A stretch of DNA of 50,437 nt from Planifilum fulgidum (GTDB taxonomy: Bacteria > Bacillota > Bacilli > Thermoactinomycetales > DSM-44946): NCBI RefSeq assembly GCF_900113175.1, contig NZ_FOOK01000026.1:1-50437 (forward strand), read 5' to 3'. Within the stretch, counting starts at the first letter, position 1; each line of letters opens with the position of its first letter. The position numbers were made by a program, and so were the translations under genes. The notes below the pieces were generated by a model. It was not told the origin of the DNA and made no database searches. It saw only the letters and a program-made list of their open reading frames with translations. Positions 26,452 to 36,490 of this stretch are shown in pieces.

Positions 26452-27789
26452 ATGAGACGGTCTTTGATCCTGATGGTCATTTTCAGCCTGATTGTTGTCG
26501 AAGGATGTTCCCTGTTGTCCAAGAACCCGGGCGCCGAAAGTCCGGAAGGCGGCGATCCGGAATCGTTCCAGGCGGCGACCGACATCGACGGGATGCTGAA
26601 GGAAGGCCCCGGCAAGCTGGCGGGGGACAAATATGACGAAGCGAAGCTGAAAAAGGAACTTAACGGGCTTCCGGAAGGATTGTCGGCGGAGGAGGCATAC
26701 AACCGCCTGATCTATTTGCTGGCGGAGGATTACGGTCCCGTTGTGGAGGAGATCGAAAATTTCAGGCCGTCCTTTGACGTGGGCAATCTCGAGGGGTCGA
26801 AAAACGCTTCGGAGGAGAAGAAGGAGGAGCCGCCGGACCGGGTCAACGTTTCCATTCTTTTGGACGCCAGCGGAAGCATGGCCGGCAAGGTGAACGGAAG
26901 GGTCAAGATGGATCTGGCCAAGGAAGCGATCCAAAAGTTCGTGTCCCATTTGCCTGAGCAAAGCCGGGTGTCCCTCAGGGTTTACGGCCACAAGGGCAGC
27001 AACAGCGAAAAGGACAAAAAGGTTTCCTGCGACAGCACGGAGGAGGTGTATGCCCTGGGGGCGTACGATGAAAGCCGGTTTAAAGAGGCGCTCGGCCGTT
27101 TCAAACCCACGGGCTGGACGCCGCTGGCCTCCGCCATCCGGGGAGCGGGGCAGGATCTGTCCGCGGAAAAGGGTGAAAAGGTCAAGAACGTGGTCTATGT
27201 GGTGAGCGACGGGATAGAAACCTGCGGCGGGGATCCGGTGAAGGAGGCCAAGGCGCTGCACGAATCGGATATCCAAGCCATTGTCAACATCATCGGCTTT
27301 GACGTGGACAACGCGGGGCAGCGGGCCCTCAAGAAGGTGGCCGAAGCCGGAGGCGGAGAGTATCAGACCGCCCGCACCGGGGAGGATCTTCAAAGGTTGT
27401 TCGAGAAGAATCAGGATTCCATCGGCGACTTGTTCCGCACCACCGGGTACCGGGTCGGCAACCTCTTCGAAATGAACGCCTATAAACTGGACATGATCGA
27501 CGAAATTGAAAATCTGCTCGGAAGCAATCCGTTTGTCGGAAGCAAATTCATGGAGGTCTATGACCGGGAGCATCAGCGCCTGAAGAAGGCGGCGGATCTG
27601 CTGGCTTCCCTTGGGAAAATCGACGAAAAGACCGGGGAGGACCTGCGCGGAAAGATCGATCGCCGCTTGGAATTGATGCGGAAATATCGGGATGAGAAGA
27701 AGGAAGAGTTGCACGACCGGCTGGATCAAGCCCTGGAGAAAGCGAATCGCAAGATGGAGGAAAACATCGACGGGGCGCTGAACCCGTGA
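26452..27789 (+). CDS. VWA-domain lipoprotein
   Basis: A 445-aa exported lipoprotein. The signal peptide ends in a lipobox with Cys19 (VVEGC). A von Willebrand A domain spans about residues 128-315, with an intact metal-binding MIDAS: DASGSM (138-143), GWTPL and VSDGIETCGGD. The C-terminal ~100 residues are charged helices likely to form a coiled coil (RLKKAADLLASLG... RKMEENIDGALNP). VWA lipoproteins bind protein partners or sense the wall. The start ATG 26452 follows AAAGGAG. A wall-anchored protein is encoded convergently just downstream. Confidence 0.88.
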   Translation: MRRSLILMVIFSLIVVEGCSLLSKNPGAESPEGGDPESFQAATDIDGMLKEGPGKLAGDKYDEAKLKKELNGLPEGLSAEEAYNRLIYLLAEDYGPVVEEIENFRPSFDVGNLEGSKNASEEKKEEPPDRVNVSILLDASGSMAGKVNGRVKMDLAKEAIQKFVSHLPEQSRVSLRVYGHKGSNSEKDKKVSCDSTEEVYALGAYDESRFKEALGRFKPTGWTPLASAIRGAGQDLSAEKGEKVKNVVYVVSDGIETCGGDPVKEAKALHESDIQAIVNIIGFDVDNAGQRALKKVAEAGGGEYQTARTGEDLQRLFEKNQDSIGDLFRTTGYRVGNLFEMNAYKLDMIDEIENLLGSNPFVGSKFMEVYDREHQRLKKAADLLASLGKIDEKTGEDLRGKIDRRLELMRKYRDEKKEELHDRLDQALEKANRKMEENIDGALNP

Positions 27790-27881
27790 AGCACCATGCG
27801 CTCGGCGGCCGGAACTGCCCGCTTGTTTGTCCGTGACCCCATGGCCGGTTTCCAGGTTCCCGTTTTGACCCGCAAGAAAAA

Positions 27882-27906
27882 AGGCCCGAATGCGGGCCTT
27901 TTTTCG
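27882..27906. terminator. Bidirectional terminator
   Basis: AGGCCCG (27882-27888) and CGGGCCT (27893-27899) form a stem flanked by A6 on the left and T6 on the right, serving the converging VWA and LPKTA genes. Confidence 0.9.
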
Positions 27907-27924
27907 TTTCCGGCGATCGGCGCC

Positions 27925-28764
27925 TCATGAGACCGCCGTTTGCTTTCGATGCAGTTTGAACAGCGCCCAGCCTCCGAGGAGGAGGAGGAGACCGATCAAT
28001 GCGTGGGTGGGATGGGGCGTGGCGGTCTTGGGCAGTTTTCCGCCCTGCTTGGAATTTTCGATGACCTGGGCGACCTTTTCGGGGGCGGTGGTCACCGCGG
28101 GGGCTTCTCCCTTTTCAAGGGGAGCGAGCGTCAGGCGACCCTGCTCGTCCACCTGCAGTGTCCGCGATTTTTGAAGGCCCGTTTCCACCCCGTTGATCTT
28201 GCCCCGGAAGGCGACGAACAGGTGGTATTTCCCGGGCTTCAGTTCGGCGAGATTTTTGACAAAACGCGGACCGTGGTTCGACGGGCTTTCCCTGAGTTCC
28301 ACCATCTCTCCGCTCTCCGTGCCCAGGGCGAAGCTCCATTTCCCTTCGGCATTTTCCGCGTAGTGGAGGTCGGCGGAGATCTTTGAACCGTCGATCTTCA
28401 CGGAAAGGGAAGGAATCTCAAATATGTATTCCTTGTTCAGCCTGCCGGTGCGGTCCCCCAGCTGGCCCTCGAAGGAGACATTCAGCTGGTGCTTGCCGGG
28501 AGAGGTGATGGAAAATTTGGCCTGGGCTTGTCCGCCCTCGTATTCGACGGTGGTGGAGTCGTGGCCGTCCAGGACGAAAGACCAGTCTCCCCGGACATTT
28601 TCTTCCCCTTCAAGGGTGGCGGTGAACACCCATTTTCCCTCCCCGGCCGGCCGATGGGAGACCTTCACGACATGTTCCGCCGCTTCATCGGATGTTGCAA
28701 ACACAGCAGAAGGAATTCCAAATAGAAGAAAAAATGAGAGAAGGAAGAAGTGCCATCGGTTCAT
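27925..28764 (-). CDS. LPKTA-anchored surface protein with two repeated domains
   Basis: A 279-aa protein with a signal peptide (about 1-23), two similar ~80-residue beta-sandwich-like domains, and a C-terminal sorting signal: LPKTA at 244-248, a hydrophobic helix (255-268), and a basic tail KLHRKQ. The domains repeat the pattern GDWSFVL / GKWSFAL, GKHQLNVSFEGQLGDRTG / GKYHLFVAFRGKINGVETG, each closing with a beta strand. LPxTA-type motifs are used by class D sortases of Bacillales; no sortase gene is in this window. ATG 28764 is the likely start; an in-frame ATG nine codons upstream is possible. Confidence 0.82.
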   Translation of the reverse strand: MNRWHFFLLSFFLLFGIPSAVFATSDEAAEHVVKVSHRPAGEGKWVFTATLEGEENVRGDWSFVLDGHDSTTVEYEGGQAQAKFSITSPGKHQLNVSFEGQLGDRTGRLNKEYIFEIPSLSVKIDGSKISADLHYAENAEGKWSFALGTESGEMVELRESPSNHGPRFVKNLAELKPGKYHLFVAFRGKINGVETGLQKSRTLQVDEQGRLTLAPLEKGEAPAVTTAPEKVAQVIENSKQGGKLPKTATPHPTHALIGLLLLLGGWALFKLHRKQTAVS

Positions 28765-28862
28765 CGCTTTTCCTGCCCTCCCGTTCCGCATTGGTTATCC
28801 TTAGATTATCATATTTGCCGGTTCTGTAAAACTACCGATTTTTAATTTTCGAGAAAAAATCA

Positions 28863-28897
28863 TAAAAAAATGCGGGGAAGCGGCCGGGCCTTCCCCG
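28863..28897 (-). terminator. Terminator after yqhG
   Basis: On the minus strand CGGGGAAG and CTTCCCCG (plus positions 28890-28897 and 28873-28880) form an 8-bp stem followed by CATTTTTTT. Confidence 0.85.
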
Positions 28898-28909
28898 CCC
28901 CGCCGGGAG

Positions 28910-29713
28910 TCAGTCGGCGGCGGAACCGTCCAGATAAAACAGGCCGGCATTGATCACTTCCACTTCGACGCGCGGGTGGTGTTGCCAGATGGTCTCCCGG
29001 ATTCGCTGCTCCTTTTCGCTGCTTTTCACTTCTTCCGGGTAGAAGTGTTCCAGCTGTTCCAATTCCATTTTCATCCGGTTCAAGGCCTGTTCCGCCCAGT
29101 CCAGATCCTGCTGTTCGATCCGTTCTTGCAGGAACCGTTCCAGCTCTCCCACCCCCTCCACGATCGTCAGCTGGGGTTGAACCGTGTGCCGGTTGGCCGG
29201 CAGCCTGGCGGTCCACCGCCGCCGCAACATCTTGCGGAAAAAATCCTCGACGATTTCACCGCTGTGCAGATTGATCCCCAGGCAGCAGATTTCGTCCTTC
29301 TTTTGGTCGCACACGAAAGAGATCTGAAAATTGACTCCCAGCCACGGGATATAGGGGCGGGAGGTCAAGGGACTTCCCACGGGAGCGGGCTTTTCTTCGA
29401 AGAGGCGGACAAACCTTCCGCGCTTTTTGGCGGATTCCAGCATGGAAACAAATCGGGGGGAACCGTAGGTCAAAAGTTCTCCCCGGTCGTGTTCGCCCAA
29501 TCGCTGCGGGTCAAAGACGAAGGTGAGGAGGGAGGGTTTGGGCTCAATCCCCATTTTCTCCACGTACATCCAGTAAAAGGGCCGGTTGACCAGGTCCTTG
29601 TCCGCTTCGATGGAAAGCTGCGTGACGAGATGTTCCGGACTTTTTTCGACAAAATGGCAGCCGTGGGCGGTTAAAAACCGTTCGGCAAACGAGCGGATCC
29701 GATCAGCCTCCAT
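28910..29713 (-). CDS. yqhG: YqhG family protein
   Basis: A 267-aa cytoplasmic protein of unknown role, recognised from its content (RSFAERFLTAHGCHFVEKSP, LVNRPFYWMYVEKMG, FDPQRLGEHDRGELLTYGSPRF) and its place next to yqhH opposite gcvT, as in B. subtilis. The C-terminal half contains a helical, Glu-rich region. The start overlaps the 3' end of yqhH by about 11 bases, so the two are co-translated. Confidence 0.88.
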   Translation of the reverse strand: MEADRIRSFAERFLTAHGCHFVEKSPEHLVTQLSIEADKDLVNRPFYWMYVEKMGIEPKPSLLTFVFDPQRLGEHDRGELLTYGSPRFVSMLESAKKRGRFVRLFEEKPAPVGSPLTSRPYIPWLGVNFQISFVCDQKKDEICCLGINLHSGEIVEDFFRKMLRRRWTARLPANRHTVQPQLTIVEGVGELERFLQERIEQQDLDWAEQALNRMKMELEQLEHFYPEEVKSSEKEQRIRETIWQHHPRVEVEVINAGLFYLDGSAAD

Positions 29714-31418
29714 GGAGCCACCTCTCCCGGCGCCGGTTGTCGGCGAGGATTTCCTCGCGGGTTTCGCGGATGCTCTCCCCGAGGGCCGACAGTTTCCTTC
29801 GAATCTGCCGGTCGTCCTCCGCCTCCAGCATGATCTGCATCAAACGCTGTTCCAGGCTGTCCTTCAGCTTGAGCCGCTCCAGAATGGTTTCCAATTCGCC
29901 GATCACCATTTCAAACATGTTGATTTTTTCGTGGAGCAGCCAGATGATGTGCTCTTCGATGGTGTTTTTGGTGGCGAAGTTGTAGATGTGCACATCGCGG
30001 GTCTGGCCGAGACGATGCACCCGGCCGATCCGCTGTTCCACCCGCATCGGATTCCAGGGCATATCGTAGTTGATGATGTGCCGGCAGAATTGCAGATTGA
30101 TGCCTTCCCCGCCGGCTTCCGTGGCCACCATGACCTGTGCCCTTTTCTGGAACAGTTCCATCATCCAGTCCTTTTTGTTTCGGGCAAAGCCGCCTCGGTA
30201 CGGAACGGCGGGGATGTTCTCGGCGGCCAGGCAGCGCAGGATCATCTCCTGGGTCGCGCGGTATTCGGTGAAGAGAATCACCTTTTCCCCGATTTTCTTG
30301 ATGAGTTGAATCGCCCGGTCCACTTTGGACTGCCGCCTGACGGCCCGGAGCAGGTCCACCAGATGGGCCACCTCGGGGGAAATTTCCTCCGCATCCCTTT
30401 CCGAACGTTGAAACAGCTTGAACAGGGTGAGGAAGGCGGCATCCCGGCTGCTGCACACTTCCCGCTGGAGCACGATCAGGGAGAGGGCGCTTTTCAAGTC
30501 GCCGGCGCCCTGGCGGGCGCGCTTCCGGACAAACTGGGTGACCCCGTCGTACAAGGCTCTCTCCTCCGGGGAAAGGGTGATCGGCACGGTGGTCACGTGC
30601 CGTTTGGTCAAGGGAACGTGTCCGTCGCTGCGCCGGTTGCGGATCATCACCCGGCGGATTTCTTCCCGCAGGCGTTCCTCGTTTTTCGGCAGGCGCTTGC
30701 CGGCCACATATTCGTTCTGGAAGGTGGACTCCCGCCCCAAATGGCCCGGTTTGAGGAGGGTGACCAGGTTGAACAGCTCATCCAACTGGTTCTGAAGCGG
30801 GGTGGCGGTGAGCAGGAGACAGTATTTCTTCCGGATCTCGTTGACGAATTGCCAGTTTTTCGTACGTCGGTTTTTCAGCTTGTGCGCCTCGTCGACGATC
30901 AGCAGGTCGTAGGTTTGGGAAAGGACCTTTTCCCGGTGCGGTTCCCGTTTGGCGGTGTCGATGGAGGCGACCAGGATGTCGTACTGCTCCCACATCCAGG
31001 ATTGCTTCTGGGCCATGGCCGGGATCTGAAACTTCTGGTTCAACTCCCGCGTCCACTGCAGGACCAGCGAGGAGGGGACGAGGATCAGGGCCCGCTTCAC
31101 CAGGCCGCGGATGAGGTATTCCTTCAAGATCATTCCCGCTTCGATCGTCTTGCCCAGCCCCACTTCGTCCGCCAGGATGGCCCGGCCGTTCATCTCGTTG
31201 ATGACGCGGCGGACGGTGTCGATTTGATGGGGGAGGGGGGTGAAGCCGCTCAGGGCCTTCAGGCAGCGAAGCGTGTCGAAGTCGGGAACGGCCTGGGCTT
31301 CCGCCGCCTCGAGGGCCAATTGAAACCATTCCCACGACGACCAGCCGGTGTCCGTTTCGACCCGCTTCAGAAACGGGCGCAGCCATGTTCGATCCATGCG
31401 GATGGGAACCGATCGCAC
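29703..31418 (-). CDS. yqhH: SNF2-family helicase YqhH
   Basis: A 571-aa superfamily 2 (SNF2/Rad54-like) ATPase. Visible motifs are I ADEVGLGKTIEAGM, II VDEAHKLKN (DEAH), III LLTATPLQN, V EAGGEGINLQFCR and VI RIGRVHRLGQT. It is presumed to move on double-stranded DNA; the cellular role of YqhH is not defined. The ATG three codons upstream (31424) abuts the ribosome binding site GGGAGG, so GTG 31418 (seven-base gap) is preferred. It is divergent from the gcv operon with about 500 bp between starts. Confidence 0.92.
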   Translation of the reverse strand: MRSVPIRMDRTWLRPFLKRVETDTGWSSWEWFQLALEAAEAQAVPDFDTLRCLKALSGFTPLPHQIDTVRRVINEMNGRAILADEVGLGKTIEAGMILKEYLIRGLVKRALILVPSSLVLQWTRELNQKFQIPAMAQKQSWMWEQYDILVASIDTAKREPHREKVLSQTYDLLIVDEAHKLKNRRTKNWQFVNEIRKKYCLLLTATPLQNQLDELFNLVTLLKPGHLGRESTFQNEYVAGKRLPKNEERLREEIRRVMIRNRRSDGHVPLTKRHVTTVPITLSPEERALYDGVTQFVRKRARQGAGDLKSALSLIVLQREVCSSRDAAFLTLFKLFQRSERDAEEISPEVAHLVDLLRAVRRQSKVDRAIQLIKKIGEKVILFTEYRATQEMILRCLAAENIPAVPYRGGFARNKKDWMMELFQKRAQVMVATEAGGEGINLQFCRHIINYDMPWNPMRVEQRIGRVHRLGQTRDVHIYNFATKNTIEEHIIWLLHEKINMFEMVIGELETILERLKLKDSLEQRLMQIMLEAEDDRQIRRKLSALGESIRETREEILADNRRRERWLHGG

Positions 31419-31573
31419 AGTCATCCCTCCCGGAGATTCCGTCTTACGTAGTATGGGTTGGAAAGAAGAAGATTATAAGACCCGGGATATTTCCGCCTCC
31501 TTCGCGCCGGTTCATCCTCGGCGGGCGGGAAACAAACCGCTTCGATCACGAGGGTGAAAGAGAACAAAAGGTG

Positions 31574-31582
31574 TGGTACACT
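31574..31582 (+). promoter_or_regulatory. Extended -10 promoter for the gcv leader
   Basis: TGGTACACT (31574-31582) is a TG-extended -10 box upstream of the glycine riboswitch, with no strong -35. Confidence 0.45.
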
Positions 31583-31664
31583 CTCTAATAGGCCATAGGC
31601 ATGCAGTGGAAAAGGGGCCATTCGCACTCATCGATTCGTCACAACGGAAAAAATGCGGGTGAAG

Positions 31665-31835
31665 GCGGGAGGAGAGACCGCGCATGCGGCGCCGAAGGGG
31701 CAAGCCCGTAAAGGGTGAATCTCTCAGGCAAAAGGAGGCCCGCCGGACGCAACTCTGGAGAGAGCCCGCCCCGGGCGGGCCACCCACGGGGCATCCCGAC
31801 CATGTCGGGAGAACTCTCAGGTTTCCGGACAGAGA
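31665..31835 (+). promoter_or_regulatory. Tandem glycine riboswitch
   Basis: Two consecutive aptamers are visible. The first contains GGAGAGACCG, GCGCCGAAGGGGCAAGCCCG and ATCTCTCAGGCAAAAGGA; the second runs from ACTCTGGAGAGAGCC to GAACTCTCAGGTTTCCGG. CTCTG (31753-31757) pairs with CAGAG (31830-31834) to close aptamer 2. That same CAGAG is part of the terminator stem, so glycine binding would keep it from forming the terminator and turn gcvT-gcvPA-gcvPB on, as known for this class. Confidence 0.95.
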
Positions 31836-31869
31836 CGCCAGCACCAAAGGGGGGTTCTCTGTCCTTTTT
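31827..31869 (+). terminator. Riboswitch-controlled terminator before gcvT
   Basis: GGACAGAG (31827-31834) pairs with CTCTGTCC (31857-31864), followed by five T. It competes with the aptamer 2 closing stem. Confidence 0.9.
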
Positions 31870-31925
31870 GTTTGAAAAAGCGGAAAGTGTGAGAAACTGA
31901 AGCCAAGTCCAGTGGAGGTGGCACT

Positions 31926-33020
31926 GTGTCGCAACTGAAGCGGACCCCGCTTTATGAAGTCTACAAGGATCAGGCGAAAATGGTGAACTTCAGCGGATGG
32001 GAACTGCCCGTCCAATTTTCCGGCATCATTGCGGAACATGAAGCGGTCCGCACGCGGGCGGGCCTGTTTGATGTCTCCCACATGGGCGAGGTGGAGATCA
32101 GCGGACCGGACGCCCTGGATCTCATTCAGAGGCTGACCACCAACGACGCGTCCAAACTGGTGCCCGGAAAGGCGCAATATTCCATCATGTGTTACCCGAA
32201 CGGCGGCACCGTGGACGATCTGTTGATCTACCGGGGGACGGATTCGTTCCTGCTGGTGCTCAACGCGGCGAACGTGGAAAAGGATGTGGAATGGATCGAG
32301 AAGCACGCCTCCGGCGAGGTGAGGGTCCGCAATCTGTCGAATCAGATGGCGCAGCTCGCCCTTCAGGGTCCGCTGGCCGAACGCGTCCTCGGCAAGCTGA
32401 CGGATGCGGATCTTTCCTCCATCGGGTTTTTCCGTTTTCGGGACGACGTGAAGCTGGCCGGGACCGTGGCGATGGTGTCCCGAACCGGTTATACCGGTGA
32501 AGATGGCTTTGAAATCTATCTCAACCCGGAGGATGCCCCGAAGGTGTGGCGGGAAATCCTCGAAGCCGGGAAGGAGGAAGGGGTGCTTCCCTGCGGACTC
32601 GGGGCGAGGGACACCCTTCGCTTTGAAGCCTGCCTGCCCCTGTACGGAAGGGAGCTTTCCCCGAACATCACTCCCATCGAGGCGGGGCTCGGATTTGCCG
32701 TCAAACCGGAAAAGGGGGATTTCATCGGGCGCGATGTTCTGGCGGAACAGAAGGCGGAAGGCCCTCCGCGGAAGCTGGTGGGCCTTGAGATGATCGACCG
32801 CGGCATTCCCCGCACCCATTATCCGGTTTACGCCGGAGAGGAGAAAATCGGAGAGGTGACCACGGGAACCCAGTCTCCCACCCTGAAAAAGAGTGTGGGC
32901 CTGGCCCTGATCCGAGCGGAATACGCCGAGCCCGGAAATGAAGTGGAAGTGGAGATTCGTGGCAGGCGGCTCCGGGCCGCCGTCGTGAAAACCCCCTTTT
33001 ACAGGCGGCCCAAAAAATAG
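31926..33020 (+). CDS. gcvT: Glycine cleavage system T protein (aminomethyltransferase)
   Basis: The T protein releases ammonia from the aminomethyl-lipoyl arm of GcvH and passes the one-carbon unit to tetrahydrofolate. The 364-aa product has [62 protein letters not shown] (folate-site Arg) and DFIGRDVL. The start is GTG 31926 after GGAGGTGG. It is the first gene of the glycine-induced operon; gcvH is not in this window. Confidence 0.97.
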   Translation: MSQLKRTPLYEVYKDQAKMVNFSGWELPVQFSGIIAEHEAVRTRAGLFDVSHMGEVEISGPDALDLIQRLTTNDASKLVPGKAQYSIMCYPNGGTVDDLLIYRGTDSFLLVLNAANVEKDVEWIEKHASGEVRVRNLSNQMAQLALQGPLAERVLGKLTDADLSSIGFFRFRDDVKLAGTVAMVSRTGYTGEDGFEIYLNPEDAPKVWREILEAGKEEGVLPCGLGARDTLRFEACLPLYGRELSPNITPIEAGLGFAVKPEKGDFIGRDVLAEQKAEGPPRKLVGLEMIDRGIPRTHYPVYAGEEKIGEVTTGTQSPTLKKSVGLALIRAEYAEPGNEVEVEIRGRRLRAAVVKTPFYRRPKK

Positions 33021-33079
33021 ATGCGGTGATAGAAAGCTTCAATAAATAGATGGGGAGTCCATCGCGGAGGAGGGATCCG

Positions 33080-34426
33080 ATGAAATTTCGCTATCTGCCG
33101 ATGACGGAAGAGGATCGGCGGGAAATGCTTTCCGCCATCGGCGTCGATTCCGTTGACGATCTGTTTGCGGACATTCCGGAAGGGGTGCGGTACCGCGGGC
33201 GCCTCAACCTTCCGGACGGACTGTCGGAGCCGGAGCTGGTCCGGCATATGCAGCGCCTCTCCCAGAAAAACACCACCTTTGATCAGGCGATTTGCTTCTT
33301 GGGGGCCGGCGCGTACGAGCACCACATTCCCAGCGTGGTGGATCACATCATTTCCCGTTCGGAGTTTTACACCGCTTATACGCCCTACCAGCCGGAAATC
33401 AGCCAAGGGGAATTGCAGGCCATCTTCGAATTCCAGACGATGATTTGCGAGCTGACCGGCATGGAGGTGGCCAACTCCTCCATGTACGACGGTCCCACGG
33501 CCCTGGCGGAAGCGGCCGGAGTGGCGGCGGCGGCGACGCGCAAGAAAAAGGTTCTCGTCTCCCGGACGGTCCATCCCGAAGCGCGGGCGGTTTTGCGCCT
33601 GCAGGCCAAGGGGCTGGGGCTTGTGGTGAAGGAGATTCCCCACAAAGAGGGGATCACCGACCTGTCCCTTCTGGAGGCGGAGGCGGCTGAGGATACGGCG
33701 GCGGTGATCCTGCAAAGCCCCAATTTCTTCGGAAACCTGGAGGATGTGTCTCGCGCCGAGCCGATCGCCCACCGGCACAAGGGGCTGCTGGTGGTCAGCA
33801 CGAACCCGATTGCCCTCGGCCTGATCAAGCCGCCGGGTGCGTGCGGCGCGGATATCGTCGTCGGGGATGCGCAGCCCCTGGGCATCCCCGTCGGGTTCGG
33901 CGGCCCCCATTGCGGTTTCTTCGCCACCACCCGGGCGTTGATGCGTCGCATTCCGGGACGGATCGTGGGACAGACCACCGACGAGGAGGGCGTGCGGGGC
34001 TTCGTGTTGACGCTCCAGGCCCGGGAACAGCACATCCGCCGGGAAAAAGCCACTTCCAACATCTGCTCCAACCAGGCCCTCAATGCCCTGGCCGCGGCGG
34101 TGGCCATGTCGGCCCTGGGGAAACAAGGGATCCGGGACATGGCCCGGCTCAACCTGCAAAAGGCCCATTACGCCCGGAAGCGGCTGGCGCAGATCCCCAA
34201 GGTGCAGCCTTTGTTCGACCAACCTTTCTTCAACGAATTTGCGGTGAAGCTCTCCCGTCCGGTGGGGGAAGTGAACCGCGGGCTGCTTCAACAGGGGATC
34301 ATCGGCGGCTACGACCTGGGGAGGGATTACCCGGAACTGGCCGGATCCATGCTGTTGGCCGTCACGGAAGTGCGGACCAGAGGCGAGATCGAGCAACTGG
34401 CCGAAGCATTGGAGGGATTGCTGTGA
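33080..34426 (+). CDS. gcvPA: Glycine dehydrogenase (decarboxylating) subunit 1
   Basis: This is the N-terminal-type half of the split P protein, which decarboxylates glycine with the PLP-carrying GcvPB subunit. The 448-aa product contains [53 protein letters not shown] and [23 protein letters not shown] 33080 follows GGAGGAGGG. The stop overlaps the next start as GTGA, coupling the two subunits. Confidence 0.97.
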   Translation: MKFRYLPMTEEDRREMLSAIGVDSVDDLFADIPEGVRYRGRLNLPDGLSEPELVRHMQRLSQKNTTFDQAICFLGAGAYEHHIPSVVDHIISRSEFYTAYTPYQPEISQGELQAIFEFQTMICELTGMEVANSSMYDGPTALAEAAGVAAAATRKKKVLVSRTVHPEARAVLRLQAKGLGLVVKEIPHKEGITDLSLLEAEAAEDTAAVILQSPNFFGNLEDVSRAEPIAHRHKGLLVVSTNPIALGLIKPPGACGADIVVGDAQPLGIPVGFGGPHCGFFATTRALMRRIPGRIVGQTTDEEGVRGFVLTLQAREQHIRREKATSNICSNQALNALAAAVAMSALGKQGIRDMARLNLQKAHYARKRLAQIPKVQPLFDQPFFNEFAVKLSRPVGEVNRGLLQQGIIGGYDLGRDYPELAGSMLLAVTEVRTRGEIEQLAEALEGLL

Positions 34427-35892
34427 ACCCGGGGAAAAAGTTGATTTTTGAGCTCAGCAAGCCGGGACGCGTCGCCTACAGTCTTCCGGAGCCGGATGTT
34501 CCTGCGATCGAACCGGAGGAGGTGCTCCCCGAGGAACTGCTTCGCGATGAGCCACCCGAGCTGCCGGAGGTGTCCGAACCGGACCTTGTGCGCCACTACA
34601 TCGAACTGTCCCGCCGCAATTACGGGGTGGACAACGGTTTCTACCCCCTCGGCTCCTGCACGATGAAGTACAATCCCAAAGTGCACGAGGACGTGGCCCG
34701 GCTCCCCGGCTTTGCGCGGATCCATCCGTACCAGCCGGAGGAGACGGTTCAGGGCGCCCTGCAGCTGATGTATGAACTGCAGCAATATCTGGCGGAGATC
34801 ACCGGGATGGACCGGGTCACCCTGCAGCCCGCCGCCGGCGCCCAGGGCGAGTGGACCGGCCTGATGATGATCCGGGCCTATCACGAAAGCCGCGGCGACA
34901 CGGGGAGGAACAAGGTGATCGTTCCCGACTCGGCCCATGGAACCAACCCGGCCAGCGCCACCGTCGCCGGGTTTCAGACCGTCACCGTCCCCTCCGACGA
35001 AAGGGGACTCGTCGATGTGGAGGCGCTGCGGGCGGCGGTGGGGGAGGATACGGCGGCCCTCATGCTGACCAATCCCAACACCCTGGGGCTGTTTGAAAGG
35101 GAAATCCAGGAGATCGCCGATATCGTGCACCAGGCCGGCGGGCTCCTCTATTATGACGGGGCCAACGCCAACGCCATCCTGGGCATCGCCCGCCCCGGGG
35201 ACATGGGGTTTGACGTGGTCCACCTCAACCTGCACAAAACCTTCACCACCCCCCACGGAGGGGGCGGTCCGGGTGCCGGGCCGGTGGGCGTCAAGAAGGA
35301 ACTGGCTCCGTTCCTGCCCGTTCCCGTCGTGGAAAAGGGAGAAGACGGATATTATTTGAAGGAGGATCTGCCGCAATCCATCGGGCGGGTGAAGGGGTTT
35401 TACGGCAACTTCGGCATATTGGTACGGGCTTATGCCTACATCCGCACGATGGGGCCGGACGGCCTGCGCCGGGTGTCGGAAAACGCCGTCCTCAACGCCA
35501 ACTATGTGATGCGGAAGCTGGCCCCGTACTTTGACCTGCCGTATCCGCAGCACTGCAAGCACGAGTTTGTGCTCTCGGGCAAGCGGCAGAAGAAGCTGGG
35601 CGTGCGGACCCTGGACATGGCCAAGCGGCTTCTGGATTTCGGCATCCATCCGCCGACGATCTACTTCCCGCTGATTGTCGAGGAATGCCTGATGATCGAG
35701 CCCACGGAGACGGAAAGCAAGGAAACCCTCGACCGCTTCATCGACGCGATGATCCAGATCGCCCGGGAAGCGGAGGAAAACCCGGAACGGGTTCAGGAGG
35801 CGCCCACCGCCACGGTGGTGAAGCGCCTGGACGAGGTGACCGCCGCCCGGAAACCGGTGTTGCGCTGGGAGAAGAACGAGAAGGCGCAGTGA
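34423..35892 (+). CDS. gcvPB: Glycine dehydrogenase (decarboxylating) subunit 2
   Basis: The PLP-binding half of the split P protein, 489 aa. The PLP lysine is K272 in [17 protein letters not shown]. Other conserved blocks are [43 protein letters not shown] and [12 protein letters not shown]. The start is GTG 34423 overlapping the gcvPA stop, with GGAGGG six bases before; a much longer open frame upstream runs inside gcvPA and is not used. A strong hairpin follows at 35916. Confidence 0.97.
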   Translation: MNPGKKLIFELSKPGRVAYSLPEPDVPAIEPEEVLPEELLRDEPPELPEVSEPDLVRHYIELSRRNYGVDNGFYPLGSCTMKYNPKVHEDVARLPGFARIHPYQPEETVQGALQLMYELQQYLAEITGMDRVTLQPAAGAQGEWTGLMMIRAYHESRGDTGRNKVIVPDSAHGTNPASATVAGFQTVTVPSDERGLVDVEALRAAVGEDTAALMLTNPNTLGLFEREIQEIADIVHQAGGLLYYDGANANAILGIARPGDMGFDVVHLNLHKTFTTPHGGGGPGAGPVGVKKELAPFLPVPVVEKGEDGYYLKEDLPQSIGRVKGFYGNFGILVRAYAYIRTMGPDGLRRVSENAVLNANYVMRKLAPYFDLPYPQHCKHEFVLSGKRQKKLGVRTLDMAKRLLDFGIHPPTIYFPLIVEECLMIEPTETESKETLDRFIDAMIQIAREAEENPERVQEAPTATVVKRLDEVTAARKPVLRWEKNEKAQ

Positions 35893-35915
35893 CCTTGTAT
35901 TCTGATCGCAACAAG

Positions 35916-35950
35916 GGACCCCGACCGTTTTCGGTCGGGGTCCGGTGTTT
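35916..35950 (+). terminator. Hairpin terminator after gcvPB
   Basis: A 12-bp perfect stem (GGACCCCGACCG 35916-35927, CGGTCGGGGTCC 35932-35943) is followed by GGTGTTTTG. The U-tract is weak but the stem is very strong. Confidence 0.75.
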
Positions 35951-36034
35951 TGAAGGCTTTTCGTCGTGCGATCTGCCCGGGCGGATCAATCCTGTCCGCC
36001 CGGCATCCCGCCCTGACCGGGATGGGCGGGATGT

Positions 36035-36490
36035 TTACGGATCTTTGCAGCACAATTTGGTCAGGAAATAGTTGAAAGTGACGGCGTGCTGCTGTTCATC
36101 CAGAGCGGCGCGCCTGAAGGTCCGCCGGATGTGGGGATCGAAGGCCCTGTCGGAGATGTCGAGGTAGAAATCCACCGTTTCCAGTTCATCCTCGATGGAA
36201 AACTTCAGTCCCTGCCGATAATTCTCGGGAAGGGATCCCTTCGTCACCATCGGCTTGTGTCCGGTGAGTTTTTTGTAGATCCTGAGAAACCGTTTGTAGT
36301 GCTTGATTTCATCCCTGCGGATTTCCCGTATGCTGGTCCGTTCCTTTTCCGTCGGCGCCAGCCGGGCCAACGCTTCGTAATAGCCGATGGCCTGATATTC
36401 CCCGTTGATCGCTTTCGCGATGTCGGCGATGAGCCGGTTGATCGGTTCCGAACTGCTGGAGTCGGTGCCGGGGCAATAAAAGGCATTCAT
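36035..36490 (-). CDS. Ferritin-like domain protein
   Basis: A 151-aa four-helix protein with di-iron-type ligands: E in INGEYQAIGYYEAL (helix 1), E..H in REIRRDEIKHYKRF (helix 2), E in IEDELETVDFY (helix 3) and E..H in ALDEQQHAVTFNYF (helix 4). This matches rubrerythrin/ferritin-like proteins without the rubredoxin zinc-ribbon. It may detoxify peroxide or belong to a spore-associated ferritin-like group. The ribosome binding site GGGAGG is seven bases from ATG. It is monocistronic, convergent with gcvPB. Confidence 0.82.
   Translation of the reverse strand: MNAFYCPGTDSSSSEPINRLIADIAKAINGEYQAIGYYEALARLAPTEKERTSIREIRRDEIKHYKRFLRIYKKLTGHKPMVTKGSLPENYRQGLKFSIEDELETVDFYLDISDRAFDPHIRRTFRRAALDEQQHAVTFNYFLTKLCCKDP

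Noticed and set aside
29586-31451. A 621-codon plus-strand frame opposite yqhH
   Set aside because: The minus strand encodes an SNF2 helicase with all motifs; the plus frame has none.
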